A DNA stretch of 64,000 nucleotides from Actinacidiphila alni (GTDB lineage: Bacteria > Actinomycetota > Actinomycetes > Streptomycetales > Streptomycetaceae), in contig NZ_FONG01000015.1 in the NCBI RefSeq assembly GCF_900112845.1, positions 1 to 64,000 on the forward strand, read 5' to 3'. The position numbers and the translations under genes are program-made. This document shows, one piece after another, positions 1 to 7,489 of this stretch. Each line of letters starts with the position of its first letter. The first letter of the stretch is position 1. Under the pieces are notes generated by a model. That model saw only the letters and a program-made list of their open reading frames with translations, was not told the origin of the DNA and did no database searches.

Positions 1-252
1 GTCGGCCTGGGCCAGCAGTGCGGTGAAGACCTTCTCCCAGGTCCCGTCCGCGGCCCACATCCGCAGCCGGTTGTGAGCGCCCTTCCACGATCCGAAGTGC
101 TCGGGCAGATCCATCCATGGCGTCCCGGTGCGGTACTTGAACGCGATCGCGTCGATCACCTGCCGGTGATCCCGCCACCGCCCACCCCGCCGAGGCGTCC
201 GATCAGGCAGCAACGGCTCAATCCGCGCCCACTGCGCATCAGTCAACGACAC
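1..252 (-). CDS. IS5-family transposase, N-terminal part (runs off the left edge)
   Basis: The first 84 residues of a transposase, from a GTG start (VSLTDAQWARIEPLLPD). The sequence has the typical N-terminal IS5 DUF4096 layout: a DAQWARIEPLLP segment, an RGGRWRDHR turn, then an AIAFKYRTGTPWMDLP core and a GSWKGAHNRLRMW stretch. The DDE catalytic residues would lie in the missing C-terminal part, so activity cannot be judged. The start is chosen because DAQW follows it directly and no upstream in-frame coding sequence fits. It is separated by about 40 bases from the NUDIX stop codon and reads in the same direction. Confidence 0.8.
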   Translation of the reverse strand, partial: MSLTDAQWARIEPLLPDRTPRRGGRWRDHRQVIDAIAFKYRTGTPWMDLPEHFGSWKGAHNRLRMWAADGTWEKVFTALLAQAD

Positions 253-291
253 ACCCAGACCAACGATCCGATGATCTGAAAGAAACGCCCT
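1..291 (-). mobile_element. Right-hand remnant of an IS5-type insertion sequence, cut by the window edge
   Basis: The transposase start and the noncoding end of an insertion sequence fill the first 290 bases. The element seems to end at the CTAG around 290-293, which is also where the NUDIX stop codon lies. Members of the IS5 group often insert at YTAR/CTAG-like sites, so this is a plausible target junction. The other end lies outside the window, so the target duplication and terminal repeats cannot be verified. Confidence 0.6.
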
Positions 292-706
292 AGGGGGTGC
301 CCTCTTCCGCGGGGGCGGAGATCATGGACTGGGTGAGCCAGGAGACGGCGGGGCGGTCAGGGGCGAGCCAGTCCAAGGAGAAAGCGTCCTCCGGGGTGAC
401 CCAGCGGAGCGCGTCGTGGTCCTGGAGAGGCGAAGGCTCGCCCGAGAGGAGGCGGGCGGTCCAGACGTGGAGGACGTAGCCGGGGGCGAGGGGCCAGGCC
501 CCGGGTACGCGTTCGAGCGGCTCGACCAGCACGCCCAGCTCTTCCCGCAGCTCACGCACGAGAGCGGAAGGCACCGTCTCGCCGGGCTCGACCTTGCCCC
601 CGGGAAGCTCCCAGCGCCCGGCGAGCGCGGGCGGCGCGGTGCGCCGCGCGGCCAGCAGCCGCCCGCCGTCGAGCACGGCCCCGGCCACCACGACGCGTTC
701 GTCCAT
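290..706 (-). CDS. NUDIX hydrolase (MutT-like)
   Basis: Predicted nucleoside di/triphosphate hydrolase of about 138 residues. The NUDIX box is complete: GGKVEPGETVPSALVREL followed by REELGV, giving the G-x5-E-x7-RE-x2-EE-x-G pattern that binds the metal ion. The N-terminus (MDERVVVAGAVLDGG) and the WELPGGKVEPGE core resemble MutT-type 8-oxo-dGTPases, but substrate specificity cannot be read from sequence. The start is placed at the methionine of MDERVVV; an in-frame start nine codons upstream is possible. The stop codon sits exactly where the insertion sequence begins, so the last residues (EEGTP) may have been altered by the insertion. The C-terminal acidic tail is otherwise unremarkable. 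Confidence 0.85.
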   Translation of the reverse strand: MDERVVVAGAVLDGGRLLAARRTAPPALAGRWELPGGKVEPGETVPSALVRELREELGVLVEPLERVPGAWPLAPGYVLHVWTARLLSGEPSPLQDHDALRWVTPEDAFSLDWLAPDRPAVSWLTQSMISAPAEEGTP

Positions 707-745
707 GGGCAGCAGGATACGGAAGCGGCGCACGGGCCAGGAGGA

Positions 746-937
746 TCAGGACGAGGGGACGGCGCGTGGTGTGAGCCGCTCGATGACATAGCGCCGCTGC
801 CGCTGCTCGCGGCCGAGCCGGCCGCCCAGCCGGTCGACGACACGCTCGGCCTCGGCGCGGGTGGCGTACCGCCCGACGCGGTAACGGTTGCCGCTCTCGT
901 CCTGCCGTATCAGCAGCCACACCAGATCGGTCGTCAT
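746..937 (-). CDS. Small SPOR-like conserved protein
   Basis: A 63-residue protein (WLLIRQDESGNRYRVGRYAT then RAEAERVVDRLGGRL). The pattern of a short beta strand, a G-x-Y-R-V-G-x-YATRAEAE turn and a helix is that of a SPOR-like alpha/beta fold, common as tiny stand-alone proteins in Streptomyces. Its ATG overlaps the TGA stop of the upstream rpiB-like gene by 4 bases (ATGA), so the two are translationally coupled. Its function is unknown; a role in binding cell-wall glycan is only suggested by the SPOR resemblance. Confidence 0.7.
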   Translation of the reverse strand: MTTDLVWLLIRQDESGNRYRVGRYATRAEAERVVDRLGGRLGREQRQRRYVIERLTPRAVPSS

Positions 938-1401
938 CGGTCCCGGCCCCCTCGCGCCACGCCCGCTTCCACTTCGGCGAGATGCGCGACATTGTCGCGG
1001 TCGTCGGCGTCCTCACTCGCCGCGGCGTCGAACCAGGCGTCGAGGATCTCGCCGAGCACCGGCCCGGAGACCGAACGCAGGCTCAGCGCCAGCGCGTTCG
1101 CGTCGTTCCAGCGGCGCGCGCCGCGCGCGGTGTAGGCGTCGGCGCACAACGCGGCCCGTACGCCCGGGAGTTTGTTCGCGGCGATCGACGCGCCCGTGCC
1201 GGTCCAGCAGCAGACGACGGCCTGATCGGCCGTTCCGTCGGCGACCGCGCGGGCCGCGGCCTCCGCGCTCCAGGCCCAGTCCTTGCGGTCCCCGGGGCGC
1301 AGTGCGCCGTACGAGAGGACCGTGTGACCACGTCGGCGGAGTTCGTCGACCACTTGTCCGGCCACCGGTTCGTCCATGTCCGAGGAAACGGCGATGCGCA
1401 T
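934..1401 (-). CDS. rpiB: RpiB/LacAB-family sugar-phosphate isomerase
   Basis: A 155-residue protein starting MRIAVSSDMDEPVA. The family signature is present: AVVCCWTGTGASIAANK followed by LPGVRAALCADAYTA and then RRWNDANALAL, matching the phosphate-binding and active-site loops of ribose-5-phosphate isomerase B and its relatives. It would interconvert ribose-5-phosphate and ribulose-5-phosphate or a related aldose/ketose pair. WTGTG replaces the more usual GTG/GSG context around the catalytic Cys, so substrate specificity may differ. The start is the internal Met because the upstream in-frame extension (MSIRTRPVNLGRR) is poor in family features. It is coupled by an ATGA overlap to the small SPOR-like gene. 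Confidence 0.8.
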   Translation of the reverse strand: MRIAVSSDMDEPVAGQVVDELRRRGHTVLSYGALRPGDRKDWAWSAEAAARAVADGTADQAVVCCWTGTGASIAANKLPGVRAALCADAYTARGARRWNDANALALSLRSVSGPVLGEILDAWFDAAASEDADDRDNVAHLAEVEAGVARGGRDR

Positions 1402-1570
1402 ATGCCCGACCCTACGCCCGAGGTTCACGGGACGGGTACGGATTGACACGAAGAGGTACCGTTCCGGCCAGGTGTTCGACCAGAAGTTGACCGTAGGTCA
1501 CACCCGGGAAAGGCTCCCGACGGTTACGCGGGCGTACGCCGGTGCCCGAACCGGCGCTTTCCGTACGGCG

Positions 1571-1587
1571 GTTGACGGATCGTCAAC
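1571..1587. terminator. Hairpin downstream of the GntR gene
   Basis: A perfect 7-bp inverted repeat, GTTGACG-GAT-CGTCAAC, six bases beyond the GntR stop codon. It probably ends GntR transcription. There is no T-tract, which is usual for Streptomyces. Confidence 0.45.
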
Positions 1588-1592
1588 GACGG

Positions 1593-2345
1593 TCAGCGGA
1601 CCGGCAGATGGTAGACGGCGCGGTAGCGCTCGGCCGGGATGACGACGTCCGCGGTCTCCACCGGCTGTCCCGAGCAGTAGTAGGTGCGCCGGATCTCGAT
1701 GACGATGTGCCCCGGCACCCCGCCGAGCGCGGCGGTCTCCTCGGCCAGGCCCGGGCGCGCGCCGACCTCCTCGGCCATGTGGTCCACCACGAGGTCGATC
1801 GCGGCCATCCGCTCGACGACGCCCTGCCCGCCGACCGGCCCCTCCTCGGGCAGCAGGACGGGGGTGCGGGCGGTCAGCGCCAGCGGCTCCCAGGAGGTGG
1901 AGAGCATCGAGGGCTCCCCCTCGGTGCGGAAGAGGTAGTGGGTGCGCATCACGCGGTCGCCGGGCTCGATCCGCAGCCGCTCGGCGACCGCGGGCGAGGC
2001 GAGGTCCTGGACACTGCGCGACTCCCAGGTGCCCTTGAAGCCCTCGTCGGCCTGTTCCTGCCGGTAGGGGCTCGCGGTCCCGGCCGGCCGGTAGCCGCTG
2101 CGGATGATGCGGCGCGGGCGCGGCCGTTCGCGTACGTAGGTGCCGGAGCCGGACCTGCCCTCCACGAAGCCCTCGGCCATCAGCACCTTGCGCGCCTCCA
2201 GCGCGACGGTGTCGGAGACGCCGTACTCGGTGCGGATACGGGCCTGGGAGGGCAGCCGCGCGTGCGGCGGGAGCGTGCCGTCGAGGATCTTGCGCCGCAG
2301 GTCGTCGGCGACGCGAAGGTAGGCGGGCTGCTCACCGAAAGGCAC
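1593..2345 (-). CDS. GntR-family regulator with UTRA domain
   Basis: A 250-residue transcription factor. The N-terminal winged helix-turn-helix (YLRVADDLRRKILDGTLPP, then LPSQARIRTEYGVS and ARKVLMAEGFVEGRSGSGTY) is of the GntR/HutC type. The rest is a UTRA ligand-binding domain ending in VETADVVIPAERYRAVYHL. It should bind a small effector and release an operator. The GTG start at 2345 is chosen because a strong GGGAGGGG ribosome site precedes it and the HTH begins directly after; the longer open frame upstream lacks family similarity. The ligand is unknown; relatives often sit beside sugar or antibiotic-related genes. Confidence 0.85.
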   Translation of the reverse strand: MPFGEQPAYLRVADDLRRKILDGTLPPHARLPSQARIRTEYGVSDTVALEARKVLMAEGFVEGRSGSGTYVRERPRPRRIIRSGYRPAGTASPYRQEQADEGFKGTWESRSVQDLASPAVAERLRIEPGDRVMRTHYLFRTEGEPSMLSTSWEPLALTARTPVLLPEEGPVGGQGVVERMAAIDLVVDHMAEEVGARPGLAEETAALGGVPGHIVIEIRRTYYCSGQPVETADVVIPAERYRAVYHLPVR

Positions 2346-2366
2346 GTGCCCCTCCCAAGGGGTTGA

Positions 2367-2379
2367 CTGTCTGCGACAG
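2367..2379. promoter_or_regulatory. Possible GntR autoregulatory operator
   Basis: A short palindrome, CTGTC-TGC-GACAG, flanked by TTGAC on the left and CTTGACAAC on the right, lies 22 bases upstream of the gntR start. The position fits autorepression, but no consensus was compared. Confidence 0.3.
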
Positions 2380-2422
2380 CTTGACAACCGTCGGTGCCTG
2401 CCCGCAAGCCCTCCCCCGAGCG

Positions 2423-3454
2423 TCACACTCCGAATCCCTTGCTGGGTCCCCCGTCCTTCACCGAGCCGGTCACCTTGCCGTCCGTGGCGCCGAAGAAGCA
2501 GGTCACGGAGTGGTCGCCGCGCCGCCAGCCGTCCGGCGGCGGCATGTAGTAGTAGATGTCGACGCTGTTCTCCCAGGGCACCCCGGCCGCGTATTCGTCG
2601 GCGAGAGAGGCGCACTTCGATTCGGCGATGGCCGAGATCGCGTCCACGCCGGGGTAGCCGCCGCCGGATCCGGGCTCGACGCCGAAGATCGCGAACGCCT
2701 CCGCGTCGTGCTTCTCCGCGCACTTGACGACGTCGACGGTGGTGGAGCGCTCACCGTCGCCGCGGTAGTCGCCGAGGGAGCTGTCGACGGTGTTGAAGCA
2801 CTGGCCGACCTCCAGCCGGTCCACCCGGGTGTTGCCGTCGTCGAGCACGCCCAGCACACCGAGGGTGATGACCAGCGCGAGCCCGAGGGTGCCGATGGTG
2901 CTGAGCACCAGGCCCGCGACGGCCAGCCCCTTGCCGCGCTCGCCGCGCCGCTTGATCTGCTTGAGGCCGACCAGGCCGAAGATCGCGCCGAGCAGCGGGA
3001 TGCAGGTGAAGGACGTGACCAGCGAGGCGATGGCCATGCCGTTGGTGTTGGTCGGCGGCGGCGGGTACCAGCCCCCGGGGTAGCCGGGCGGCCCGGCGGG
3101 GCCGGGGTTGCCGGGGTGGCCCGGATACGGCCGCTGCGCGTACGGATTGCCGCCGCCCGCGCCGCTGCCGTACGGGCCGCCCGCGTACGGGTTCCCGGTG
3201 CTTCCGGGCTGCTGCGGCGGCGGATTGTACGGGCCGGGAGCGCCGTACGGCTGACCGCCCTGCGGCGGCCGGTCCTGGCCGGGGTACGACGGCTGTCCGG
3301 GGCCCGCGTACGGCGGTGTGCCCTGCTGGTCGTACGGCTGTTTCGCGTACGGCGGCGGCCCGGCGTACGACGACGGCGGCGCGTCGTGCGGCGGCTGCTG
3401 CGGCGGCGTGTCCTCGGGGGACGGCGGTGGCGGAGGCGGCGGAGGTATGTCCAC
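2423..3454 (-). CDS. Proline-rich DUF4190 / septum-formation-like membrane protein
   Basis: A 343-residue protein. Residues 1 to about 130 are a cytoplasmic Pro/Gly/Tyr-rich tail with repeated YAGPPPY-type and QPYGAPGPY-type motifs. Two transmembrane helices follow (MAIASLVTSFTCIPLLGAIF and GLVLSTIGTLGLALVITLGV), with the KQIKRRGERGKGLAVAG loop typical of DUF4190. The extracellular C-terminus (VDRLEVGQCFNTVDS, then TVDVVKCAEKHDAEAFA) resembles the actinobacterial septum-formation family, with paired Cys. The tail may bind cytoskeletal or divisome partners; this is inference. The GTG start precedes DIPPPPPP. It is divergent from the chitinase and the 81-base gap holds promoters for both. Confidence 0.75.
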   Translation of the reverse strand: MDIPPPPPPPPSPEDTPPQQPPHDAPPSSYAGPPPYAKQPYDQQGTPPYAGPGQPSYPGQDRPPQGGQPYGAPGPYNPPPQQPGSTGNPYAGGPYGSGAGGGNPYAQRPYPGHPGNPGPAGPPGYPGGWYPPPPTNTNGMAIASLVTSFTCIPLLGAIFGLVGLKQIKRRGERGKGLAVAGLVLSTIGTLGLALVITLGVLGVLDDGNTRVDRLEVGQCFNTVDSSLGDYRGDGERSTTVDVVKCAEKHDAEAFAIFGVEPGSGGGYPGVDAISAIAESKCASLADEYAAGVPWENSVDIYYYMPPPDGWRRGDHSVTCFFGATDGKVTGSVKDGGPSKGFGV

Positions 3455-3498
3455 TCCCGGATCCTACGGTCCGGGTCAAACGGGTTGCGCCGTCCCCC

Positions 3499-3528
3499 TT
3501 GACCGTTATTGGTCCAGACCAATACCTT
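3499..3528 (+). promoter_or_regulatory. Chitinase promoter with DasR-type operator between -35 and -10
   Basis: A -35 candidate TTGACC (3499-3504) and a -10 candidate TACCTT (3523-3528) are 18 bases apart. Between them, at 3508-3523, is ATTGGTCCAGACCAAT, a perfect palindrome matching the DasR response element (core TGGTCTAGACCA) and the known TGGTCCAGACC repeats of Streptomyces chitinase promoters. DasR is the GlcNAc regulator, so the chitinase should be repressed until glucosamine phosphates appear. Transcription would begin close to the ATG at 3536, making the mRNA leaderless. Confidence 0.8.
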
Positions 3529-3535
3529 CGCGCGC

Positions 3536-4912
3536 ATGCGTCGAAGAATTCTCGGCCGTATGGCCGCAACCGCAGCCACCCTCTCCGTCGTCGCCGTCCT
3601 GCCCGCCGTCACCGGCGGCTCCGCCGCCCAGGCGCACGACCGCGGCCACGGCTCCTCCGCCTCCTCGTACAAGAGCGTCGGCTACTTCACCCAGTGGGGC
3701 GTCTACGGACGCAACTACCAGGTGAAGAACGTCCAGACCTCGGGCGCGGCGGCCAAACTCACCCACCTCAACTACGCGTTCGCCAACATCGGCGCCGACG
3801 GCAAGTGCTTCGAGGCCAATGTGCCGGGCGAGGGCGACGCCTGGGCGGACTACCAGCGCCCGCTGGACGCCGCGTCCTCGGTGGACGGCACCGCCGACAC
3901 CGCCGAGCAGCCGCTCGCGGGCAACTTCAACCAGCTGCGCGAACTCAAGGCCGCCAACCCGAAGTTGAAGGTGCTGATCTCGATCGGCGGCTGGGGCTGG
4001 TCCACCCACTTCTCCGACGCGGCCCGTACCGCCGCCTCGCGCAAGGCCCTCGTCGCGTCCTGCCTGGACATCTTCATCAAGGGCAATCTGCCGCTGCTGG
4101 ACGGCAAGGGCGGCCCGGGTTCGGCCGCCGGACTGTTCGACGGCGTGGACATCGACTGGGAGTGGCCCGCCTCCTCCGGTGACGTCGACACCGTCTACCG
4201 GCCCGAGGACAAGAAGAACTTCACCGCGCTCGCGGCCGAATTCCGGCAGCAGCTCGACGCGTTGGGCCGCAAGGCGCACAAGCACTACGACCTGAGCGCC
4301 TTCCTGCCCGCCGCCCCCGCCAAGATCGACGCGGGCTTCGAGGCGAGGAAGATCTTCAAGTACCTGGACTTCGGCACCGTCCAGGGCTACGACTTCCACG
4401 GCCCCTACGAGGCCACCACCAACCAGCAGTCCGCGTTGAAGGCGCCGCGCAACTCGCCCGTGCCGCACGACTTCAGCGACACCCAGGCGGTCGGCGACTG
4501 GCTCAAGCGCGGCGCGCCCGCGCGGCAGCTCGTGCTCGGCGTGCCCTTCTACGGCCAGGGCTGGACCGGCGTCCCCGACGGCGGCACCGCGGGCCTGTTC
4601 CAGTCCTCCACCGGCCCCGCCCCCGCCACCTGGCAGGCGGGCAACGAGGACTACCACGCCCTCAAGGCCCTCGCGCAGTCCGGCACTTACACCGTCCACC
4701 GCGACGTGCGCAACGGTTTCGCCTGGCTCTACGACGGCACCAACTTCTGGACCTACGACGACCCGCAGGTCATCGCCCAGAAGACCGCGTACATCAAGCA
4801 GGCCCACCTCGGCGGCGCGATGATGTGGTCGCTCGACGGTGACACCTCGGACGGCGAACTGATCAACGCCGTCCACCAGGGCCTGGCCCCGGCGCGCCAC
4901 CACCACTGGTGA
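3536..4912 (+). CDS. Secreted GH18 chitinase
   Basis: A 458-residue single-domain chitinase. An N-terminal signal peptide (MRRRILGRMAATAATLSVVA, ending near AQA) directs secretion. The GH18 catalytic motif DGVDIDWEW is at residues 202-210, with the DxxDxDxE acids D202, D205, D207 and the catalytic proton donor E209. Other family elements are present: SIGGWGWSTHF (second conserved beta strand), YDFHGPYE and the C-terminal GAMMWSLDGD. No carbohydrate-binding or fibronectin domain is attached. The start at 3536 is chosen because translation from the upstream TTG would begin inside the operator; no Shine-Dalgarno is seen, so the mRNA is probably leaderless. It would degrade chitin to chitobiose feeding the GlcNAc regulon. 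Confidence 0.95.
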   Translation: MRRRILGRMAATAATLSVVAVLPAVTGGSAAQAHDRGHGSSASSYKSVGYFTQWGVYGRNYQVKNVQTSGAAAKLTHLNYAFANIGADGKCFEANVPGEGDAWADYQRPLDAASSVDGTADTAEQPLAGNFNQLRELKAANPKLKVLISIGGWGWSTHFSDAARTAASRKALVASCLDIFIKGNLPLLDGKGGPGSAAGLFDGVDIDWEWPASSGDVDTVYRPEDKKNFTALAAEFRQQLDALGRKAHKHYDLSAFLPAAPAKIDAGFEARKIFKYLDFGTVQGYDFHGPYEATTNQQSALKAPRNSPVPHDFSDTQAVGDWLKRGAPARQLVLGVPFYGQGWTGVPDGGTAGLFQSSTGPAPATWQAGNEDYHALKALAQSGTYTVHRDVRNGFAWLYDGTNFWTYDDPQVIAQKTAYIKQAHLGGAMMWSLDGDTSDGELINAVHQGLAPARHHHW

Positions 4913-4917
4913 CCCGC

Positions 4918-4938
4918 CGCCGGCGGTAGCCGCCGGCG
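4918..4938. terminator. Hairpin immediately after the chitinase
   Basis: CGCCGGCGG-TAG-CCGCCGGCG, a perfect 9-bp stem starting five bases beyond the stop. A second hairpin follows, so the pair probably forms the transcription terminator. Confidence 0.6.
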
Positions 4939-4969
4939 CACCGCCCTGACCGGCCCGGCCCGCCCCGAC

Positions 4970-5014
4970 GCCCGGTGCTCCCCCGCCCTCCCCCTCAGCG
5001 GGCGAGCACCGGGC
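4970..5014. terminator. Second terminator hairpin after the chitinase
   Basis: An 11-bp stem (GCCCGGTGCTC and GAGCACCGGGC) enclosing a loop that itself contains a GCCCGC/GCGGGC pair. It is followed by CTTTGC. This is a typical Streptomyces terminator. Confidence 0.7.
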
Positions 5015-5248
5015 CTTTGCGTGCGGGCGGAGCGCCGCGGACGTCCTTCCGCGAAATCGGCTGCCATTTTTTCGCGAATTGGCGGAACCAACCGGACGAA
5101 AATCCCATCCGCGCGACCGCGTGTCCCGCCGCGCCGAACTCCGGCCGCACACACGGCTTCTCCTGTGCAAATGCACGGCGGCCGCGCAACGGCCGCTATT
5201 GTCCGGGCGGTCACCCATTGCCGAATGAGTGGGTCTAACATCGACCCG
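5015..5248 (+). promoter_or_regulatory. Upstream region of the P-loop ATPase, AT-richer than average
   Basis: No gene is seen here. The stretch contains several relatively AT-rich runs (ccatttttt, cgaattggcgg), unlike the surroundings, and a TAACAT (5236-5241) seven bases before the preferred ATG. That could be a -10 element of a leaderless promoter, but no convincing -35 is present. Confidence 0.3.
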
Positions 5249-7387
5249 ATGCGGATATCCCCCACACCACCGCCGGCCGATTCCCACGGCCACGCGCTGG
5301 CGGCACGGCGGCGCGCGGTGTTCACCGGCCGGGTCGCCGAACTGCGCCTGCTGCGCGAGCTGATGCTCAGCGAGCGGCGGGCCTGTTTCGTGGTGTGGCT
5401 GCACGGCATGGGCGGCTTCGGCAAGAGCAGCCTGCTGCACCGCTTCGCCGACGAGGCGGCGGCGCACGGCAGGGCCGTGCGCACGGTCGACATGCGCGTC
5501 ACGGACGCGACCCCCGAGGCGTTCCTGGCCGCGCTGGCGGCGCAAGGGCCGCCGGAGGAGGCGCAGTTGCTGCTGATCGACTCCGGGGAGGCGCTCGGCG
5601 GGCTCGAACAGTGGCTGCGCGACGAATTCCTGCCGCGCACACCCTCGCAACTGCTCGTGGTGGTCGGCAGCCGGCGGCCCCCCGCGGCCGAATGGCGCGC
5701 CGACGCGCAGTGGTGGCAGGCGCTGCGCCGGGTCGAACTGCGCGACCTGGACACCGCCGAGGCCACCCGGCTGCTGCGCAAACGGGACGTCCCCGAGGCG
5801 GCCGTCCCCGGCATCCTGCGGGCCGCGCACGGCGTGCCGCTGGCCCTGGCGCTCTTCGCCGACGCGCGCGGCGCCGAACCGGAGGCCGCCGCATGGGAGT
5901 CCGCCGGACCGGAAGCCGCCGGGTCGGAAGCCGCCGGACCTGAAGCGGCCGAACCGCCGGGCGCCGCCTGGGAGTTGGCGGACTCCCCCGACCTGGTGCG
6001 CGAACTGCTGCACCTGCTGCTGCGGGAGACCCCCACGGCCGCGCGGGCCGGCGCGCTGCACGTCCTGGCGCTCGCCCGCGCCACCACCGAGGATCTGCTG
6101 CGGCACGCGCTTGAGGTGCCGCCGGACCGGGCCGGTGAGCTGTGCGGCTGGCTGCGCGGACAGTCCTTCGTCCGCAGCACCGCCGACGGTCTCGTCCCGC
6201 ACGAACTGGTCAGGGAGGCGCTGCTGGCCGATCTGCGCTGGCGGGACCCGTCGGCGTACGAACGCCTCTTCGTCCGGCTGCACACCCACCTGACCGAGCA
6301 GGCGGCGGGCCGCACCGGCAGCCGCTGGGCGTACGGCGCGGGCCTCGCCCATCTGGGCCGGTCCGGCCGGGTCGCGCTGCCGGCGGTCGACTGGCGCGGC
6401 ACGGACCGGCTCCGCTCGCGCGCCGCACGCGCCGAGGACCTGCCCGAGGTGCTGGCCGCGATCGGGCGGGAGCACGGCGCCGCGGCCCGCGCGCTGGCCC
6501 GGCAGTGGTGGGACCGGCAGCCGGCCGCCTTCGTCGTCACCGAGGACGGCCGCCGCGGGATCACCGGCGTCCTCGTCGCGCCCTGCCTCGGTCCGGCCGC
6601 GGCCGGGCCGCCCGACGACCCGGTGGCGCGCGCCGCCCTCGCCCACACCGCCGGCCGGTGGCCGCTGCGGCGCACCGAACGGCTGCTGCTGGCCCGGTGG
6701 AGCACCGGGGACGCGGTGGCGACGGCGGGCGCGCTGACCACGCTGTGGGCGACCACGCCCGGCCTCGCGGTGAGCTGGACCTGCGCGGCGCCGGACCGGC
6801 CCGGCCTGGCGGCGCTGCTCGACCTGTACGGGCAGCAGCGGGTGGCGCCGGGCGGGACGGCGGGCGGACCAGCGGGCGGTGAGGAACCGTACGGAGAAGG
6901 GCCGTTGTCCTTTGTGCAGGACTGGCGCGGTCTGCCCTTCGACCGGTGGGCGGCGGCGCTGCGGGCCCGGCTGCTGGCCGACGAGCCGGTGCCGGGCCCG
7001 GCACCGGCGGACGCCGCGGCGGAGGCGGCCATGCCGTGGCCGGAGTTCGCGGACGCCGTCAAACACGCCTACCGCAGCCTCCAGGATGCCCGGGAACTCG
7101 CCGGGAGCGCGCTGCTCGACACCCGCCTGGTGACACCGGACGCGGACGCCGCGGCGCTGCGCAGAGTCCTCACCGAGACGGTGGTGCACCTGCGGTCACA
7201 GCCGGAGCAGCGGCAGTTGGGCACCATCCTGGAGATCACGTACCTGAGCGGGCCGCGCAGCCAGCAGGCCGCGGCCAGCCGGGCGGGGCTGTCCTTCAGC
7301 ACCTACCGGCGGCGGCTGTCCACCGCGCTGACGACGGCCGCGGAGGTGCTGCGCGAGCGCGAGCGGTACGGACCCGTGCCGCGGTGA
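5249..7387 (+). CDS. P-loop regulatory ATPase (STAND-like) with C-terminal HTH-like region
   Basis: A 712-residue protein. The N-terminal NTPase has a Walker A, GMGGFGKSS (K59), a Walker B-like LLLIDSG, and a sensor-like LVVVGSRRPP. HGVPLALALF resembles the winged-helix lid of NB-ARC/STAND ATPases. A repetitive EAAGPEAAGSEAAG linker follows, then a region recalling GNAT-like regulatory domains. The C-terminus has a motif seen in an actinobacterial ATPase family (RSQPEQRQLGTILEITYL, then AAASRAGLSFSTYRRRL), which looks like a sigma4/winged-helix segment. It is probably a signalling ATPase rather than an enzyme of metabolism. Start choice: the ATG at 5249 follows a possible -10 directly, although an in-frame ATG at 5225 is also possible. 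Confidence 0.6.
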   Translation: MRISPTPPPADSHGHALAARRRAVFTGRVAELRLLRELMLSERRACFVVWLHGMGGFGKSSLLHRFADEAAAHGRAVRTVDMRVTDATPEAFLAALAAQGPPEEAQLLLIDSGEALGGLEQWLRDEFLPRTPSQLLVVVGSRRPPAAEWRADAQWWQALRRVELRDLDTAEATRLLRKRDVPEAAVPGILRAAHGVPLALALFADARGAEPEAAAWESAGPEAAGSEAAGPEAAEPPGAAWELADSPDLVRELLHLLLRETPTAARAGALHVLALARATTEDLLRHALEVPPDRAGELCGWLRGQSFVRSTADGLVPHELVREALLADLRWRDPSAYERLFVRLHTHLTEQAAGRTGSRWAYGAGLAHLGRSGRVALPAVDWRGTDRLRSRAARAEDLPEVLAAIGREHGAAARALARQWWDRQPAAFVVTEDGRRGITGVLVAPCLGPAAAGPPDDPVARAALAHTAGRWPLRRTERLLLARWSTGDAVATAGALTTLWATTPGLAVSWTCAAPDRPGLAALLDLYGQQRVAPGGTAGGPAGGEEPYGEGPLSFVQDWRGLPFDRWAAALRARLLADEPVPGPAPADAAAEAAMPWPEFADAVKHAYRSLQDARELAGSALLDTRLVTPDADAAALRRVLTETVVHLRSQPEQRQLGTILEITYLSGPRSQQAAASRAGLSFSTYRRRLSTALTTAAEVLRERERYGPVPR

Positions 7388-7489
7388 GCCGGGACCGCGG
7401 CGGGCCCGGCAGAGGACGGCGAGGGCAGCGAGGCATGAACGGGCCCGCGTACAGGGGCTGTTGGACCGATCGGAAGCAGGGAGCGGGCG

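Noticed and set aside
1402..1449. Longer N-terminus for the RpiB-like protein
   Set aside because: The family strand MRIAVSSD begins at the internal ATG; the extension has no conserved residues.
3509..3535. Upstream TTG start for the chitinase
   Set aside because: It begins inside the operator/promoter, so transcription would start beyond it; the ATG at 3536 starts directly at the signal peptide.
3506..7189. 1227-codon open frame antisense to the chitinase and P-loop ATPase
   Set aside because: It lies opposite two well-supported genes and its translation is low-complexity Arg/Ala/Gly with no family motif, typical of shadow frames in high-GC DNA.
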